A stretch of 64,000 nucleotides of DNA from JANQQC01 sp965262255. GTDB lineage: Bacteria > Pseudomonadota > Alphaproteobacteria > Caulobacterales > Hyphomonadaceae. This document shows, one piece after another, positions 56,401 through 64,000 of this stretch. A program made the translations under genes and the position numbers. The notes under the pieces were generated by a model. That model was not told the origin of the DNA, did no database searches, and saw only the letters and a program-made list of their open reading frames with translations. Numbering within the stretch: the stretch's first letter is position 1; each line of letters begins with the position of its first letter. Where the stretch lies: contig OZ253505.1 of assembly GCA_965262255.1 (NCBI GenBank), positions 1 to 64,000 on the forward strand. The letters are read 5' to 3'.

Positions 56401-58473
56401 CCTTATTTTCCCGCCATTTGGTAGAGTTGTTAATTGCGCCACCCCTCGCTTGTAATCACTATACTGAGTTATTTCGTCATTGCCATTCCTTGTCGCAGTA
56501 AGGGTACCATCATTACTCCATCTAAATCTCATGTGCTGTGCGCCGTAGCGTGTCTCTAGCACTTTTCTACCAAAACTATCGTAGGATGCCCCCGAAATCT
56601 GTCTGCCATTAATAGAAAAAGTTCTCACAAGACCGAGTATCCACTTAGACTTATTATGAGTATAGGTTGTTAATTCCTCGATTTTTCCAGTCTGCAAAGT
56701 CGAAGATTTCGTGACCTTCGTCGGTTGCCCGTAATCATTATACACATATGATGTCTTATACGTCACGCCTCCTTGTGTAATTGTTTGTTTGGAAAGCCGT
56801 ACCCAATGCTCAGCGGACTTCGGGCTTAATTTTGTTCTATTATACGCAAATCCCAAACGATTCGTCGAGTAAACATATTCGTTTTTAACCTTGCGTGTAA
56901 CGGTCGAACTCCCCCTCTTAAAAACTTCCCTTGATACCTCTAAACCACTATCATTCAAACTTCGGCCAACTTTTACAACATGCTTATTTCCATTTGGGTC
57001 TGTTACAGTGCGTTTCTTAGGTTTGGTAATGTCCACGGCCACCGGATTGTTCTGGTTCTTGTGTACAGACTTATTCGCTGAGTACTTGGAAAAATTTGAG
57101 TTGAATAAGTCACCTTCATCATAATCGATCGTCCAAACCATAGCCGTTCCGTCAACCAAAGTTACCTTTTTCTCGTAAGTCGCCGATGAAAAGAACGTGG
57201 AAAATTTACCGTAAATCGACGTGCCATCACTAATCGACGCGCTTCTCAATGCTGTCGAGTGCATTCCAATATTGTTATACACGTCAGTCGGAGGTAAACA
57301 CGCCGCCCGGTGAGACGTACCTAGATGTCCACTGGGGGATTGGGCCTGAGAAAAGTTGACAATCTTCTTTGTTTTTAACTCGAGTACCGTTCCATTAGGA
57401 TGCTTAATGCGTGCATTTTCTCCAAAAGTACAACGCCTAGCGTAGTCATTTCCATAATGCGAAGTGATGCCCGCGAGCTCATTAAACTCCCATTTTTGCT
57501 GGTTTCCTGGCAGACTAACAGATTTAAGATACTTCAGTCCCGAACCATCTGAGCGTGTTCCGAAATGGTACACCCGCCAGATAAAATTATTTGACTTTCC
57601 TGGAGAATCGTTGGAGAATACGCAGTCCACTGTGCCGTCGGAACGAAACGACATGTAAATCTCTCTTCCATCATTGCTTTTGATTCTTTTCAAACGCTTT
57701 TCTGAATTCTCATAAATGTAATTGACAAAATTGCCGTTTACGTCGGTAATCTTTGTTACCAACATTGCATGCTTTTTCTTACCGTCTTTAGTCTTTATAA
57801 CTCGAACAACACCGTACTCATAAGTTATGCCCTCTGATGTTGTTAAGGTCCACGTACAGGTTTGACCTTTCTTGATCTGCTTAATCTTGGCATTCGATTC
57901 CGTGGTGTATTCTGGCTGGTTGCCTCCAAAATAACTGCTGTTTGACGTACCTTGCGTTTTTAGTAACAACTTACGATCGCCAGGTAGGTTTACTATCGGA
58001 TTTACATACATTTCGTCTCGGGTATCGACTACGGTCGAATCCGATACACAACCTGCCTTTCCGGATGCCTTGATAGACGGTAACAGCAAATAGGAAGCAT
58101 CTAAGTGAAAATTTCCCAAGCCGACAGATCTTCGTGAACTCGGATTTCCAAAAAAGTCCGGACGATTCGGATCGCTCGTTGCAATCCGTCTAAACTCTAC
58201 CGGCAGATCAGAATTTCCCGGAATCGAGACATCTAAATGCGTAATGGTTGTCTCACCATTACCCAAGTTTATCTTTAGACCAAAGAGTTCGTCGTCGAGT
58301 CCATCAAGACTAATCTCAGAACCGCTCGCCGTATGCGCCTCGTGGTCAAAAAGCAGTCTACGTTGCGTCTCCTGCACCGTTTGCTGAGTGTAACCGTAGG
58401 GCGCGGTCAGCATGCCTAGCCCGACAAGGAATGTTGTAACTAAGTTGGTTAGTTTTCTATATCTCTTCCGCAT
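53404..58473 (-). CDS. Large RHS/YD-repeat protein
   Basis: About 1689 residues from the ATG at 58473 (GGAG 9 bases upstream); the frame is open 20 codons further, without support. Signal peptide (LVTTFLVGLGMLTAPYGYTQ). Many YD repeats, for example YEYGVVRVIKTKDGKK, SFGRKVLETRYGA, YDKLGREKFKS and YDVLGRRTQE, with a Thr/Pro linker near residues 1000-1060. RHS-core-like ending SNRYYDSLLGRYFTPFSKDF and NKLVFANNNPVNLYLN (about 1605-1660), then only some 30 residues, too few for a toxin domain. Probably a secreted or surface polymer-like repeat protein. Confidence 0.85.
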   Translation of the reverse strand: MRKRYRKLTNLVTTFLVGLGMLTAPYGYTQQTVQETQRRLLFDHEAHTASGSEISLDGLDDELFGLKINLGNGETTITHLDVSIPGNSDLPVEFRRIATSDPNRPDFFGNPSSRRSVGLGNFHLDASYLLLPSIKASGKAGCVSDSTVVDTRDEMYVNPIVNLPGDRKLLLKTQGTSNSSYFGGNQPEYTTESNAKIKQIKKGQTCTWTLTTSEGITYEYGVVRVIKTKDGKKKHAMLVTKITDVNGNFVNYIYENSEKRLKRIKSNDGREIYMSFRSDGTVDCVFSNDSPGKSNNFIWRVYHFGTRSDGSGLKYLKSVSLPGNQQKWEFNELAGITSHYGNDYARRCTFGENARIKHPNGTVLELKTKKIVNFSQAQSPSGHLGTSHRAACLPPTDVYNNIGMHSTALRSASISDGTSIYGKFSTFFSSATYEKKVTLVDGTAMVWTIDYDEGDLFNSNFSKYSANKSVHKNQNNPVAVDITKPKKRTVTDPNGNKHVVKVGRSLNDSGLEVSREVFKRGSSTVTRKVKNEYVYSTNRLGFAYNRTKLSPKSAEHWVRLSKQTITQGGVTYKTSYVYNDYGQPTKVTKSSTLQTGKIEELTTYTHNKSKWILGLVRTFSINGRQISGASYDSFGRKVLETRYGAQHMRFRWSNDGTLTATRNGNDEITQYSDYKRGVAQLTTLPNGGKIRLIVNGSGKVIQKTSPLGFIEKTTFNSLGLKTKIDLPAGFADTSITYTLPTTTTGLIRTETTGSGSQKKIVKTTYNGYGKPLLIETRDVTARVSIFERFEYDKLGREKFKSFPSSSSSAIYGTDITYDVLGRRTQERENVAPHKTEKTSYLNRNRVQHTDASGNVTTVHRSGYGSPDDGKPIRVDEANGRKTYKTYDKWQNLIQIRDVGGGKTYTQTFKYNSRNQLCFLKFPESEAVAREYNSIGKVSRVEVGVSDNYQCKTPVSVSITSLVPTKVCSTRTICENVGTPSRPQFVYRTVTTCTEVYRTGNTTTPVTTPTTTPTTTPTPTPTPTPTPTTPTPPTTPTTTPSTTPTTPECKWNEVLIGNECRPLGPGEQVPDVGMRTGTLYYYNAFEQITKIDYPSDGTPDINLTYDLEGKVIQIVRGNVTLKYTYNKMGKRTSETLIIVETDKNNKKTTKTFKGTFRFNSTGGLTSYTSPSGKVFSFTVNAFNQPTGFSVGSTKYISKAKYHVNGILKIALLHNTMQSKNSETMTFTNELNNRLLISATKLVDVNNKIIMSFSNSYDKAERVTTVKDNRNTNKKVGDRTFTFDNMNQLKSVVGDGKNLAYAYDLFENLLSQTETFPNEPNRSVVKTNQYETSTNLVTKILDREYQKTMLTGDSDQVISRDDYNRIETYGNKSFSYDDANNIITSKQSVSGTDVYIHQKSYDGNGDRVLITKDYAYSTAPDDRSAEIRRNTIKEYQMKMLGGEFIFQSVIEPTPLVNNTFLPEKLGDKEYINFGNFITLFIEDCPRWVIHNGTNNNKFTLNTDKSVRDIASLSPFGKNIGEFVANLKECNASSTPSPSTSKKLPTQPSTPEQETLPKKPKNKVPYPYPFNPYLDESASVINSSFLTEYQNKKVHVFHNSTRDKGSALFFLQSNRYYDSLLGRYFTPFSKDFKDIDPRSISLNKLVFANNNPVNLYLNVSENTATIGNYLDPAHFEKSNDKRTIEVYHSKLW
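55340..55465 (-). repeat. Thr/Pro-coding low-complexity tract
   Basis: Degenerate repeats of 6-12 bases (for example GGAGTTGGTGTA at 55409-55420 and 55421-55432) that code on the minus strand for a Thr/Pro-rich linker (TTTPTTTPTPTPTPTPTPTT). It joins two repeat regions of the RHS-type protein and is a likely site of length change. Confidence 0.8.
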
Positions 58474-58533
58474 AATGATCTCCAATTGCACCCGCCTTCC
58501 GAAACGAGTGACTAACAGACGGCAAACAAGCAA

Positions 58534-59140
58534 TTAAGGTCCTGTTTGCTTACCCAGAAACGGATAGAGTTGTATATTAGCATGTTTTTCCGGCTTTTTT
58601 GCAGAAAAACGAGAATTTGAAAAAAATTTTTTTACCCGCTGGCTTCTCCTGAGATTAGGCCTTAAACCAAACCTCATGATCCACACGATCTCGATTAATC
58701 GATCCGCGATCACAAATTTCACAATAATTTTTACGATTAAACTGGCTCCGTTGGGTGTCGAAAAGCCCGAATTCCCCGCGATCGACCCGACCCAGAATTT
58801 TTCAGCAACTTATCCCCCCGCCCAAATCAATTCCTTCAGAAACCAGTGATCGTCCAATGAGCCTTTGCTTACCTATAAGTCAAGGGCTACCAGAAAAACG
58901 TTGTCCGCGAACTCCTATAAGTCACACTTTCCTTGCGATCGAAAAGTTGACTTATCGGGTAAAACACCGCAACGAACTTCAAATTTGAGGAACTATCAAA
59001 CTATTGACACATAAAGAGAAGGACTAGTGACTGCGAACGGCACTGCCACGCCCCGACACTCTCTTACCGTTGCGAAACACCGGAACGAATACGCATCAAC
59101 ATCCTATATTGCAAATGGGAATTATAAACTTATAGACACG
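58534..59140. other. 600-base intergenic interval
   Basis: Contains upstream DNA of the RHS-type gene and A/T-runs at about 58600-58632. CCTATAAGTCA occurs twice (58871-58881 and 58912-58922). No gene could be supported; frames here are short and unnatural. Confidence 0.45.
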
Positions 59141-60208
59141 TTAGGTGTCACAAGGTATACGGTTCTGAGCTCTCGACCTATCACCCCTCTTTCGAGGGTC
59201 ACTAGCTCTCTCAAACGCAATATCTCCGAACTCTCCAGGTAGATTCCCGCCCGACTTCGCAATACGAGAGATATTGATGGCGGCATTCACGTCGCGATCG
59301 ATTTGAATACCGCAGTTAGAACACGAGTAAACGCGTTCTGAAAGAAACAAGTCTGTTTTGATCTTGCCACATCCAGAACACATCCGGCTCGTGTTTTTAG
59401 GATTCACTCGCGTAACTTTACCACCGGCACTTTCAGCCTTGTAGGAAAGCAGAGTTGCGAACTTACCCCAGTTCTGTTCTAATATACTTCGTGCAACCTT
59501 AGGGTTTTTGGTCATGTTTTGTATTTGTAAATCTTCTATTGCTAGATTGGGAGATAACCGAACGATCCTCGTCGTCTCTCTATGGATATAACCGTACTCA
59601 CTTTCGCGAACCCATTGACATTCATTGGCATAACGAGTTCGGGCTTTCAGCTAGGATTTACTTCCCCTCGTTTTTCCCTTCCTGTGTTCCGGGGTTTTCT
59701 TCCCCTTGTCTTTCTTGACTTCTACCCTCAATTTCTTCTGAAGTCTCTTTTGTCGCTTTAGATCCCGTTTCCGGCCTTTGACAATTTCACCAGTCGACAG
59801 AGCCACTAAATTGTTCACGCCCATATCTATACCAATCACTGAAGCATCAGACGGTTTAACCTCATTTGTCGTCGTGACCACAAACTGAACATTCACCCGA
59901 CGTTCCGTTACGACTATACGAACCAACTTGATTTCACCTTGGGAATATCGTTGACATAGAACGGAGCAAACCCCTTGATGTTGACAGTCCACCCTTTCTT
60001 ACCTTCCCTGAGTTGAAAACTCCCTTTCGGACAGTCAAACGAGCGCATTCGCCTACGGGGCTTAAATCGCGGAAAGCCGACTTTGCTTGCCCCCTCTTTG
60101 ACCCGCTTATAATAGTTCTTGAACCCCTTATCCAAAAGATTAAGACAGGAACGCATTACGTGTGCTGAGTACTTGCCGTACTCCGCATCTTCAGCCTATA
60201 TTTCTGTT
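59141..60208 (-). pseudogene. tnpB: Decayed TnpB (IS200/IS605 OrfB) gene
   Basis: Minus-strand sequence covering most of TnpB in three frames. Part 1 (60200-59935): AEDAEYGKYSAHVMRSCLNL, FKNYYKRVKEGASKVGFPRF. Part 2 (about 59945-59650): GIDMGVNNLVALSTG with the first RuvC Asp. Part 3 (about 59640-59141): LAIEDLQIQNM with the RuvC Glu, zinc finger CSGCGKIK and CSNCG, then DRDVNAAINI with the last Asp. Frame breaks fall near 59945 and 59650, and the N-terminus is cut off where IS481 DNA begins (about 60208). Reading frames together cover the RuvC triad, so decay is recent. No tnpA is seen. Confidence 0.85.
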
Positions 60209-60646
60209 AGTGCCTTACACTATCCATACGATCTTGACTGACAATGGCATTCAGTTCACTAATTCGAGAAACTCTAAAGTCTCGGTGAAAGAAAACGAAT
60301 CACCCGATCATAAGATCGATAAGGATGTCAAATGCAACGCATTTGACGCTGTTTGCTCAGCGAATAATATCGAACATAAGTTGACACTTCCCTATCATCC
60401 CTGGACGAACAGCCAAGTGGAACGAATGAATAGAACCATCAAAGAAGCTACTGTGAAAAAGTATCACTATGAGACACTTGACAAACTGAAAGAACATATC
60501 TAGAGTTTTATAGATGCCTATAATTTTGCTAAAAGGTTAAAGGCTCACAAAAATTTAACTATCTTCGACTTTATTAACAAATGTTGGAAAGAGGAACCAG
60601 AAAGATTCATTAAAAATCCCGCGTACATGTTTGTGAGACTGTACAC
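60209..60646 (+). mobile_element. 3' fragment of an IS481-family element
   Basis: Encodes the transposase C-terminal half: TIHTILTDNGIQFTNSRNSK and LPYHPWTNSQVERMNRTIKE, a stop in KEHI*SFIDA (near 60503), then FDFINKCWKEEPERFIKNP. Close in sequence to the copy at 48594-50708 but with a different outer end (GTGAGACTGTAC, 60635-60646), closer to the 15670 fragment. It shows the site that IS630 occupies in the other copy (60550-60562, TTAACTATCTTCG). The left boundary at about 60209 abuts the TnpB relic. Confidence 0.85.
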
Positions 60647-61740
60647 ATTTGTCTCACTAACCAAAAAACATAACTTGAATACTCTCAGATAGTTTCTCCA
60701 CAGGGAATGAGAGTTGGGAGCAGGAAATTTCATACCTGTCTCGCTTCGAATTGATGTAGAGTTGTCACGTGTCTATTGGTTGTGAACTACGAATCGCGAT
60801 ACTTCTTTAAGAACATCATACTGAAAGTACTCCAGTCGTCCCTGATCCCATTTCCACATTTGAAATCCTAACACTTAAAATTTTGGATTTGTTTTTCCTG
60901 GTTCTTATCAAACACTCTTTTAGTACGCAGTACCCGCAATCTCATTAACTACTCAATCAAATATCCCACAACAGTTACTTCAGCACGTGTTCGAAAAATA
61001 GTATAATTTTCGTACTCCACTGCCACGTTTTTCTCTTCCGATTAGATTACTGACTGAAGGACAGAGTGCAATGGTAACGGCTACTTCTAACTGTTCCAAG
61101 TTAAAACTCTCTCCGACATCTTTGACTTGGCGTATTATACCATTGGTAACAATCGGCTTATGATAGTTTGAATACCAAACGTCGTGTGAAATCACAATTT
61201 TATTCATGTTGTATCTTACCTCTCCGCAGGGATATCGTAATGATGTACGAAGTATCTGATGAAAGCAGTTGGAACTCATAGAAGTAAAGAGACAATTCAG
61301 ACATTATAACACCTTTAGAGTTACAGTTACTGTGTGTTACCTGTACAGTTACCGAAATGTAAGCGCAATACGGGTACCTTGAAGCGATTATCAGTTTTAC
61401 TCCCTAATATGTTTTAAGAGATGTAAGACGACACTTGATAAGGCTCTATTAAAGACAAGTCAAATTTAGACTTCTCTACGCATAAAATTCAATATTCTAT
61501 TACAGAATCTAGCAAAGAACTGATAATATCCTTAGACCGATCATACCAAAAAAGTTTCGTGATTAAATCGGACAAATTTACCTACACCAAAAAAGGGCTA
61601 CGTTCTGTCATCTAAAACTAATCCGATTTTTTCTCTGAAAATCAGTTGCGAAAACATAGCGAGCGCATTGTCATATATCACACTTTCGACAGAACTGTGA
61701 GTCAATAACGTCAAAATTTTCGGCAATATCTTAGTCACAA
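60647..61740. other. 1.1-kb gene-poor interval
   Basis: Apart from the possible small gene at 60980-61207 no coding signal was found on either strand. The region is AT-rich and probably contains only degraded sequence. Confidence 0.45.
60980..61207 (-). CDS. Small hypothetical protein
   Basis: 76 residues from ATG 61207, with GGAGAGG about 10 bases upstream; the frame is open further to 61279 without a ribosome site. Reads MNKIVISHDVWYSNYHKPIV, then a mixed tail (LCPSVSNLIGREKRGSGVRK). No family recognised. Isolated among relics, so it may be a fragment. Confidence 0.3.
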   Translation of the reverse strand: MNKIVISHDVWYSNYHKPIVTNGIIRQVKDVGESFNLEQLEVAVTIALCPSVSNLIGREKRGSGVRKLYYFSNTC

Positions 61741-62877
61741 CTATAGATACTCTCGATCGTTTTCTCCAAGTTTAGGAGCCCTCACCTGCGTCGGTCTCTC
61801 TCCATCAATACGAAATGGCGATGATAGAACTCGTAATCCGTCTTCCTTGTCTGGATGGACTAAGGTAGAAGTCATCCCAATTTCGTCAACATAGTCGCCA
61901 TCAAGTGCTTCTGACATATTCCCAACTGGCGCAAACGGAACATGTCCTCCCAATAAATCAGTCCACTCAGCCGTAGTCTTCGTAACCATAACTTCGTCGA
62001 CGGCCTGGCTTAATTCTTTCAGATTCTCAAACCTTTTTGGTGTCGTTGAGAATCGGGGATCTTCATCTAAAATGCTTTCACTAATCTTGCACCATAAACT
62101 CCAAAACTTCGGTGTCTGGCACATTAACATCGCCCAACCATCGCGGGTACGAACAAGTTGGCTCGGTGTAATCGTAGGATGGCTACCCCGCGGTAAACGT
62201 TCCGTCTTATAGCCACGGTTTAGATACCAAGTTGCTGGATAGGAAAGTTGATGTAAAGCGGTATCAAACAGACAAACATCAATATCGCAACCCTCTCCAG
62301 TCTTCTGAGCATTTAGTATCCCGGCTAAAATCCCCATTGACATCTGACTGCCCGTGTGGAAATCTACCATTGACAAACCGAATCGAACGGGCGGCCCTTC
62401 CGGTTCGCCCGTCAACATCATAAACCCAGCCTCCGCTTGCATGAGATAATCATAGCCAGGCCACTTTGTTCTTGAAGTTGATCGCCCGTAGGCAGACAAG
62501 TGAGCGCATACAATTTTCGGGTTAATAGTCTTAAGATTTTCAAAAGTTATCCCGAGTTTGGCGGGCTGGTCACCGCGTAAATTATTGGCGACCGCATCAG
62601 ACTTCTTTACAAGCTCTTCAAATTGTTCACGTCCTCCGGCTGATTTAATGTCTAGACTAACAGATTTTTTACCGAGCGAGAATGTCTGAAAAAAATCCGA
62701 ATCCTTCTCGCCCAACTCAAATGGCCCAACCGATCGAGCAATATCGCCCCCTCGGGTTCGATCTTCAATCTTTATGACATCCGCGCCGAGATTCGCCAAC
62801 AGCATAGTACCGTAAGGCCCTGCGCCGTACTGTTCAATTGACAGTATACGAATGCCATCTAATAATTTTTTGGACAC
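61741..62877 (-). CDS. Class III CoA-transferase (CaiB/BaiF), second copy
   Basis: 378 residues. RILSIEQYGAGPYGTMLLAN (about 10-29), GADVIKIEDRTRGGDIAR, GKKSVSLDIKSAGG, VANNLRGDQPAKLGI, HLSAYGRSTSRTKWPGYDY with the expected catalytic Asp in WPGYDYLMQ, and GCDIDVCLFDTALHQL. Typical of enzymes that transfer CoA to carnitine-like or short-chain acids. Different from the copy at 46891-48057 in most positions. It lies 57 bases downstream of the VOC lipoprotein gene on the same strand. Confidence 0.88.
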   Translation of the reverse strand: MSKKLLDGIRILSIEQYGAGPYGTMLLANLGADVIKIEDRTRGGDIARSVGPFELGEKDSDFFQTFSLGKKSVSLDIKSAGGREQFEELVKKSDAVANNLRGDQPAKLGITFENLKTINPKIVCAHLSAYGRSTSRTKWPGYDYLMQAEAGFMMLTGEPEGPPVRFGLSMVDFHTGSQMSMGILAGILNAQKTGEGCDIDVCLFDTALHQLSYPATWYLNRGYKTERLPRGSHPTITPSQLVRTRDGWAMLMCQTPKFWSLWCKISESILDEDPRFSTTPKRFENLKELSQAVDEVMVTKTTAEWTDLLGGHVPFAPVGNMSEALDGDYVDEIGMTSTLVHPDKEDGLRVLSSPFRIDGERPTQVRAPKLGENDREYL

Positions 62878-62934
62878 TTGAAGGTTACCAACTAATTTTC
62901 GACCAAAAAGGAATACTTAAACGTTGATGAGTAT

Positions 62935-63549
62935 CTAACGTTTACGCGGATCATGAATCATCTGATTAAGTTCCAAAACATGTCCATCATTATCAGACAA
63001 CATAGACACCATTACGATGATATCTCCAGCTTCAGAAGGATAATGACGTTCTGTAGGTTCTTTGAGCACTGTTACACCCGGAGCAATCTCTGCCAAAGGA
63101 AACGTTTCGTCTAAAGTAGACGTGTTGAACACCATCACGATTTCACCCGGTGTAAAATCAACGCCGTCGTGCTCAGCCTTGTCTTTCCTCGTTTGATCCA
63201 AGAATTGCCAAAGCCCGAGCATACCGATAAAACTATCATTAGCTTCTAAAAGTACTAACCGAGATCGATTAACTCCGTCTGCACCATGTCTCATGGAAAG
63301 ATTCGGCGAAGTCAATTCTTGATCATAAACGACAGTCATGCCCAGTGCATCGCGGTAAAGTGACAATGACTTCTCAATATCCTTTACGATCAAGGACGTT
63401 CGCCTGAAGTCCAACGGGTTTTTGGCGGGCTGAGGCATAAGATCATCTGTCGAATCGGCCCGATTATTTCCAAAAGTGTTGACTGCCCCAAATTGAGCGC
63501 AACCAGTAACCAAAAGGCTGAACAGAATACCAATAAGAATTTTATTCAT
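62935..63549 (-). CDS. VOC/glyoxalase-domain lipoprotein
   Basis: 204 residues from ATG 63549, preceded by AAGGAAT; the frame is open 22 codons further without support. MNKILIGILFSLLVTGCAQF has a lipobox (VTGC). The mature part holds a vicinal-oxygen-chelate fold: RRTSLIVKDIEKSLSLYRDA (about 49-68), LGMTVVYDQELT, SMLSDNDGHVLELNQ. Possible metal ligands are the C-terminal HVLE and others not clear. It may be periplasmic and related to ring cleavage or isomerisation, but substrate unknown. Confidence 0.75.
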   Translation of the reverse strand: MNKILIGILFSLLVTGCAQFGAVNTFGNNRADSTDDLMPQPAKNPLDFRRTSLIVKDIEKSLSLYRDALGMTVVYDQELTSPNLSMRHGADGVNRSRLVLLEANDSFIGMLGLWQFLDQTRKDKAEHDGVDFTPGEIVMVFNTSTLDETFPLAEIAPGVTVLKEPTERHYPSEAGDIIVMVSMLSDNDGHVLELNQMIHDPRKR

Positions 63550-63630
63550 GATGAATTCCTTATAAATATACATTAAGGTAACGGGGACTAGCAACGAAAT
63601 TAGACTTAATACCAAAGTTTGATAAGATTT

Positions 63631-64000
63631 TCACTGAGAAAACGGCGGAACATGAGCGACAAAATGTTCTGCAATTTGCTCCCGCGTTGCGACCCAAACA
63701 TTCTCTAGCGAGCGCACATACTCTATAAAGTTTTCTAATGCAGAAATTCGTCCTGGCCGACCAATTATCCTCAAATGGAGTCCCAAGGACATCATTCTTG
63801 CTCCGTTCTGGTGAGATTCACGACCAAGCCAGTCTAAAGAGTCTTTTGCGTACTTTAGCCACATATCGGATGTGAAACTCGGAGATAACCAAAATTTCAT
63901 ATCATTACTGTCAATGGCATATGGCAAAACTACCATATTCTCGATATTTCCATCCTCCATTTCAACACGCTCCCAAAATGGAAAATCATCTGAGTAGTCA
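63631..64000 (-). CDS. C-terminal part of a polysaccharide-deacetylase/allantoinase-like enzyme
   Basis: About 123 residues; the frame remains open to the window edge, so the start is outside. Reads YSDDFPFWERVEMEDGNI, then PYAIDSNDMKFWL, DWLGRESHQNGARMMSLGLH (late His motif) and REQIAEHFVAHVPPFSQ. The DSND and HLRIIGRPGR segments match the C-terminal half of the PuuE-type deacetylases. A third member of this family within the window, and distinct from the pair at 28943-30776. Confidence 0.8.
   Translation of the reverse strand, partial: DYSDDFPFWERVEMEDGNIENMVVLPYAIDSNDMKFWLSPSFTSDMWLKYAKDSLDWLGRESHQNGARMMSLGLHLRIIGRPGRISALENFIEYVRSLENVWVATREQIAEHFVAHVPPFSQ

Noticed and set aside
58600..58632. 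A/T-runs as a terminator
   Set aside because: No stable stem precedes the runs in either direction, and the position is upstream of the RHS-type gene.
1..64000. CRISPR arrays, rRNA and tRNA genes
   Set aside because: No regularly spaced direct repeats and no recognisable rRNA or tRNA sequence were found by eye; a tRNA could be missed without a covariance search.

Overview
The window looks like a chromosomal accessory region of a Gram-negative bacterium, most likely a marine or host-associated proteobacterium. The evidence is moderately low GC, several lipoprotein signal peptides with a clear lipobox, and many class III CoA-transferases, SDRs, MmgE/PrpD and hydantoinase-type genes. This placement is inference: there is no rRNA, tRNA or core phylogenetic marker here. 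Insertion-sequence relics, split genes and truncated restriction-modification (R-M) genes are frequent, which suggests a genome undergoing decay.

Layout. 1-2282: the end of a beta-helix lipoprotein gene, then a decayed two-methylase plus helicase R-M locus. 2491-8188: a minus-strand unit of SDR, NRAMP-like transporter and fused 5-oxoprolinase/hydantoinase. 8380-14318: a Rieske oxygenase, two SDRs and a KstD-like flavoprotein, a set suited to steroid-like or alicyclic substrates. 14319-16333: gene-poor DNA with a RES-domain remnant, an IS481 fragment and a decayed second copy of parts of 12.2-14.5 kb. 16334-18384: a lipoprotein dienelactone-hydrolase-like gene and an amidohydrolase-like gene. 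19.6-27.3 kb: a defence-like stretch with a HATPase-Shedu-type nuclease fusion, an acyl-CoA ligase, an ankyrin protein and an AAA ATPase/subtilase pair whose protease has lost its catalytic residues.

27757-44500 is the metabolic core. A plus-strand operon (isochorismatase-like cysteine hydrolase, two polysaccharide-deacetylase/allantoinase-like enzymes, a nitrilase-fold protein, a YciI protein and an unknown) looks like a pathway opening and hydrolysing a cyclic amide or ureide. A GntR/HutC regulator follows, then a VAO-type FAD oxidase, an aldehyde dehydrogenase and an enoyl-CoA hydratase. An opposing operon of four genes joined by 4-bp overlaps (MmgE/PrpD, MmgE/PrpD, PaaK-like ligase, amidase) and a divergent CoA-transferase complete it.

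44768-50708: a second R-M module (M.EcoRI-like methylase interrupted exactly at a GA dinucleotide tract, plus a DUF262-HNH protein), a CoA-transferase, a cytosine-methylase relic, and an IS481-family element into which an apparently intact IS630 element has jumped. 50.9-58.5 kb: a probable paralogous lipoprotein fragment, an S41-fold lipoprotein without its catalytic Ser/Lys, and a 1.7-kb-residue RHS/YD-repeat protein. 59.1-60.6 kb: a broken TnpB gene abutting a 3' fragment of IS481. 61.7-64 kb: a CoA-transferase, a VOC-domain lipoprotein and the 3' end of another deacetylase.

Most promising leads: the cyclic-amide operon with its triad-less nitrilase; the NRAMP-like protein without metal ligands joined to oxoprolinase; the possibly phase-variable methylase; the HATPase-Shedu fusion; and the AAA/dead-subtilase pair.
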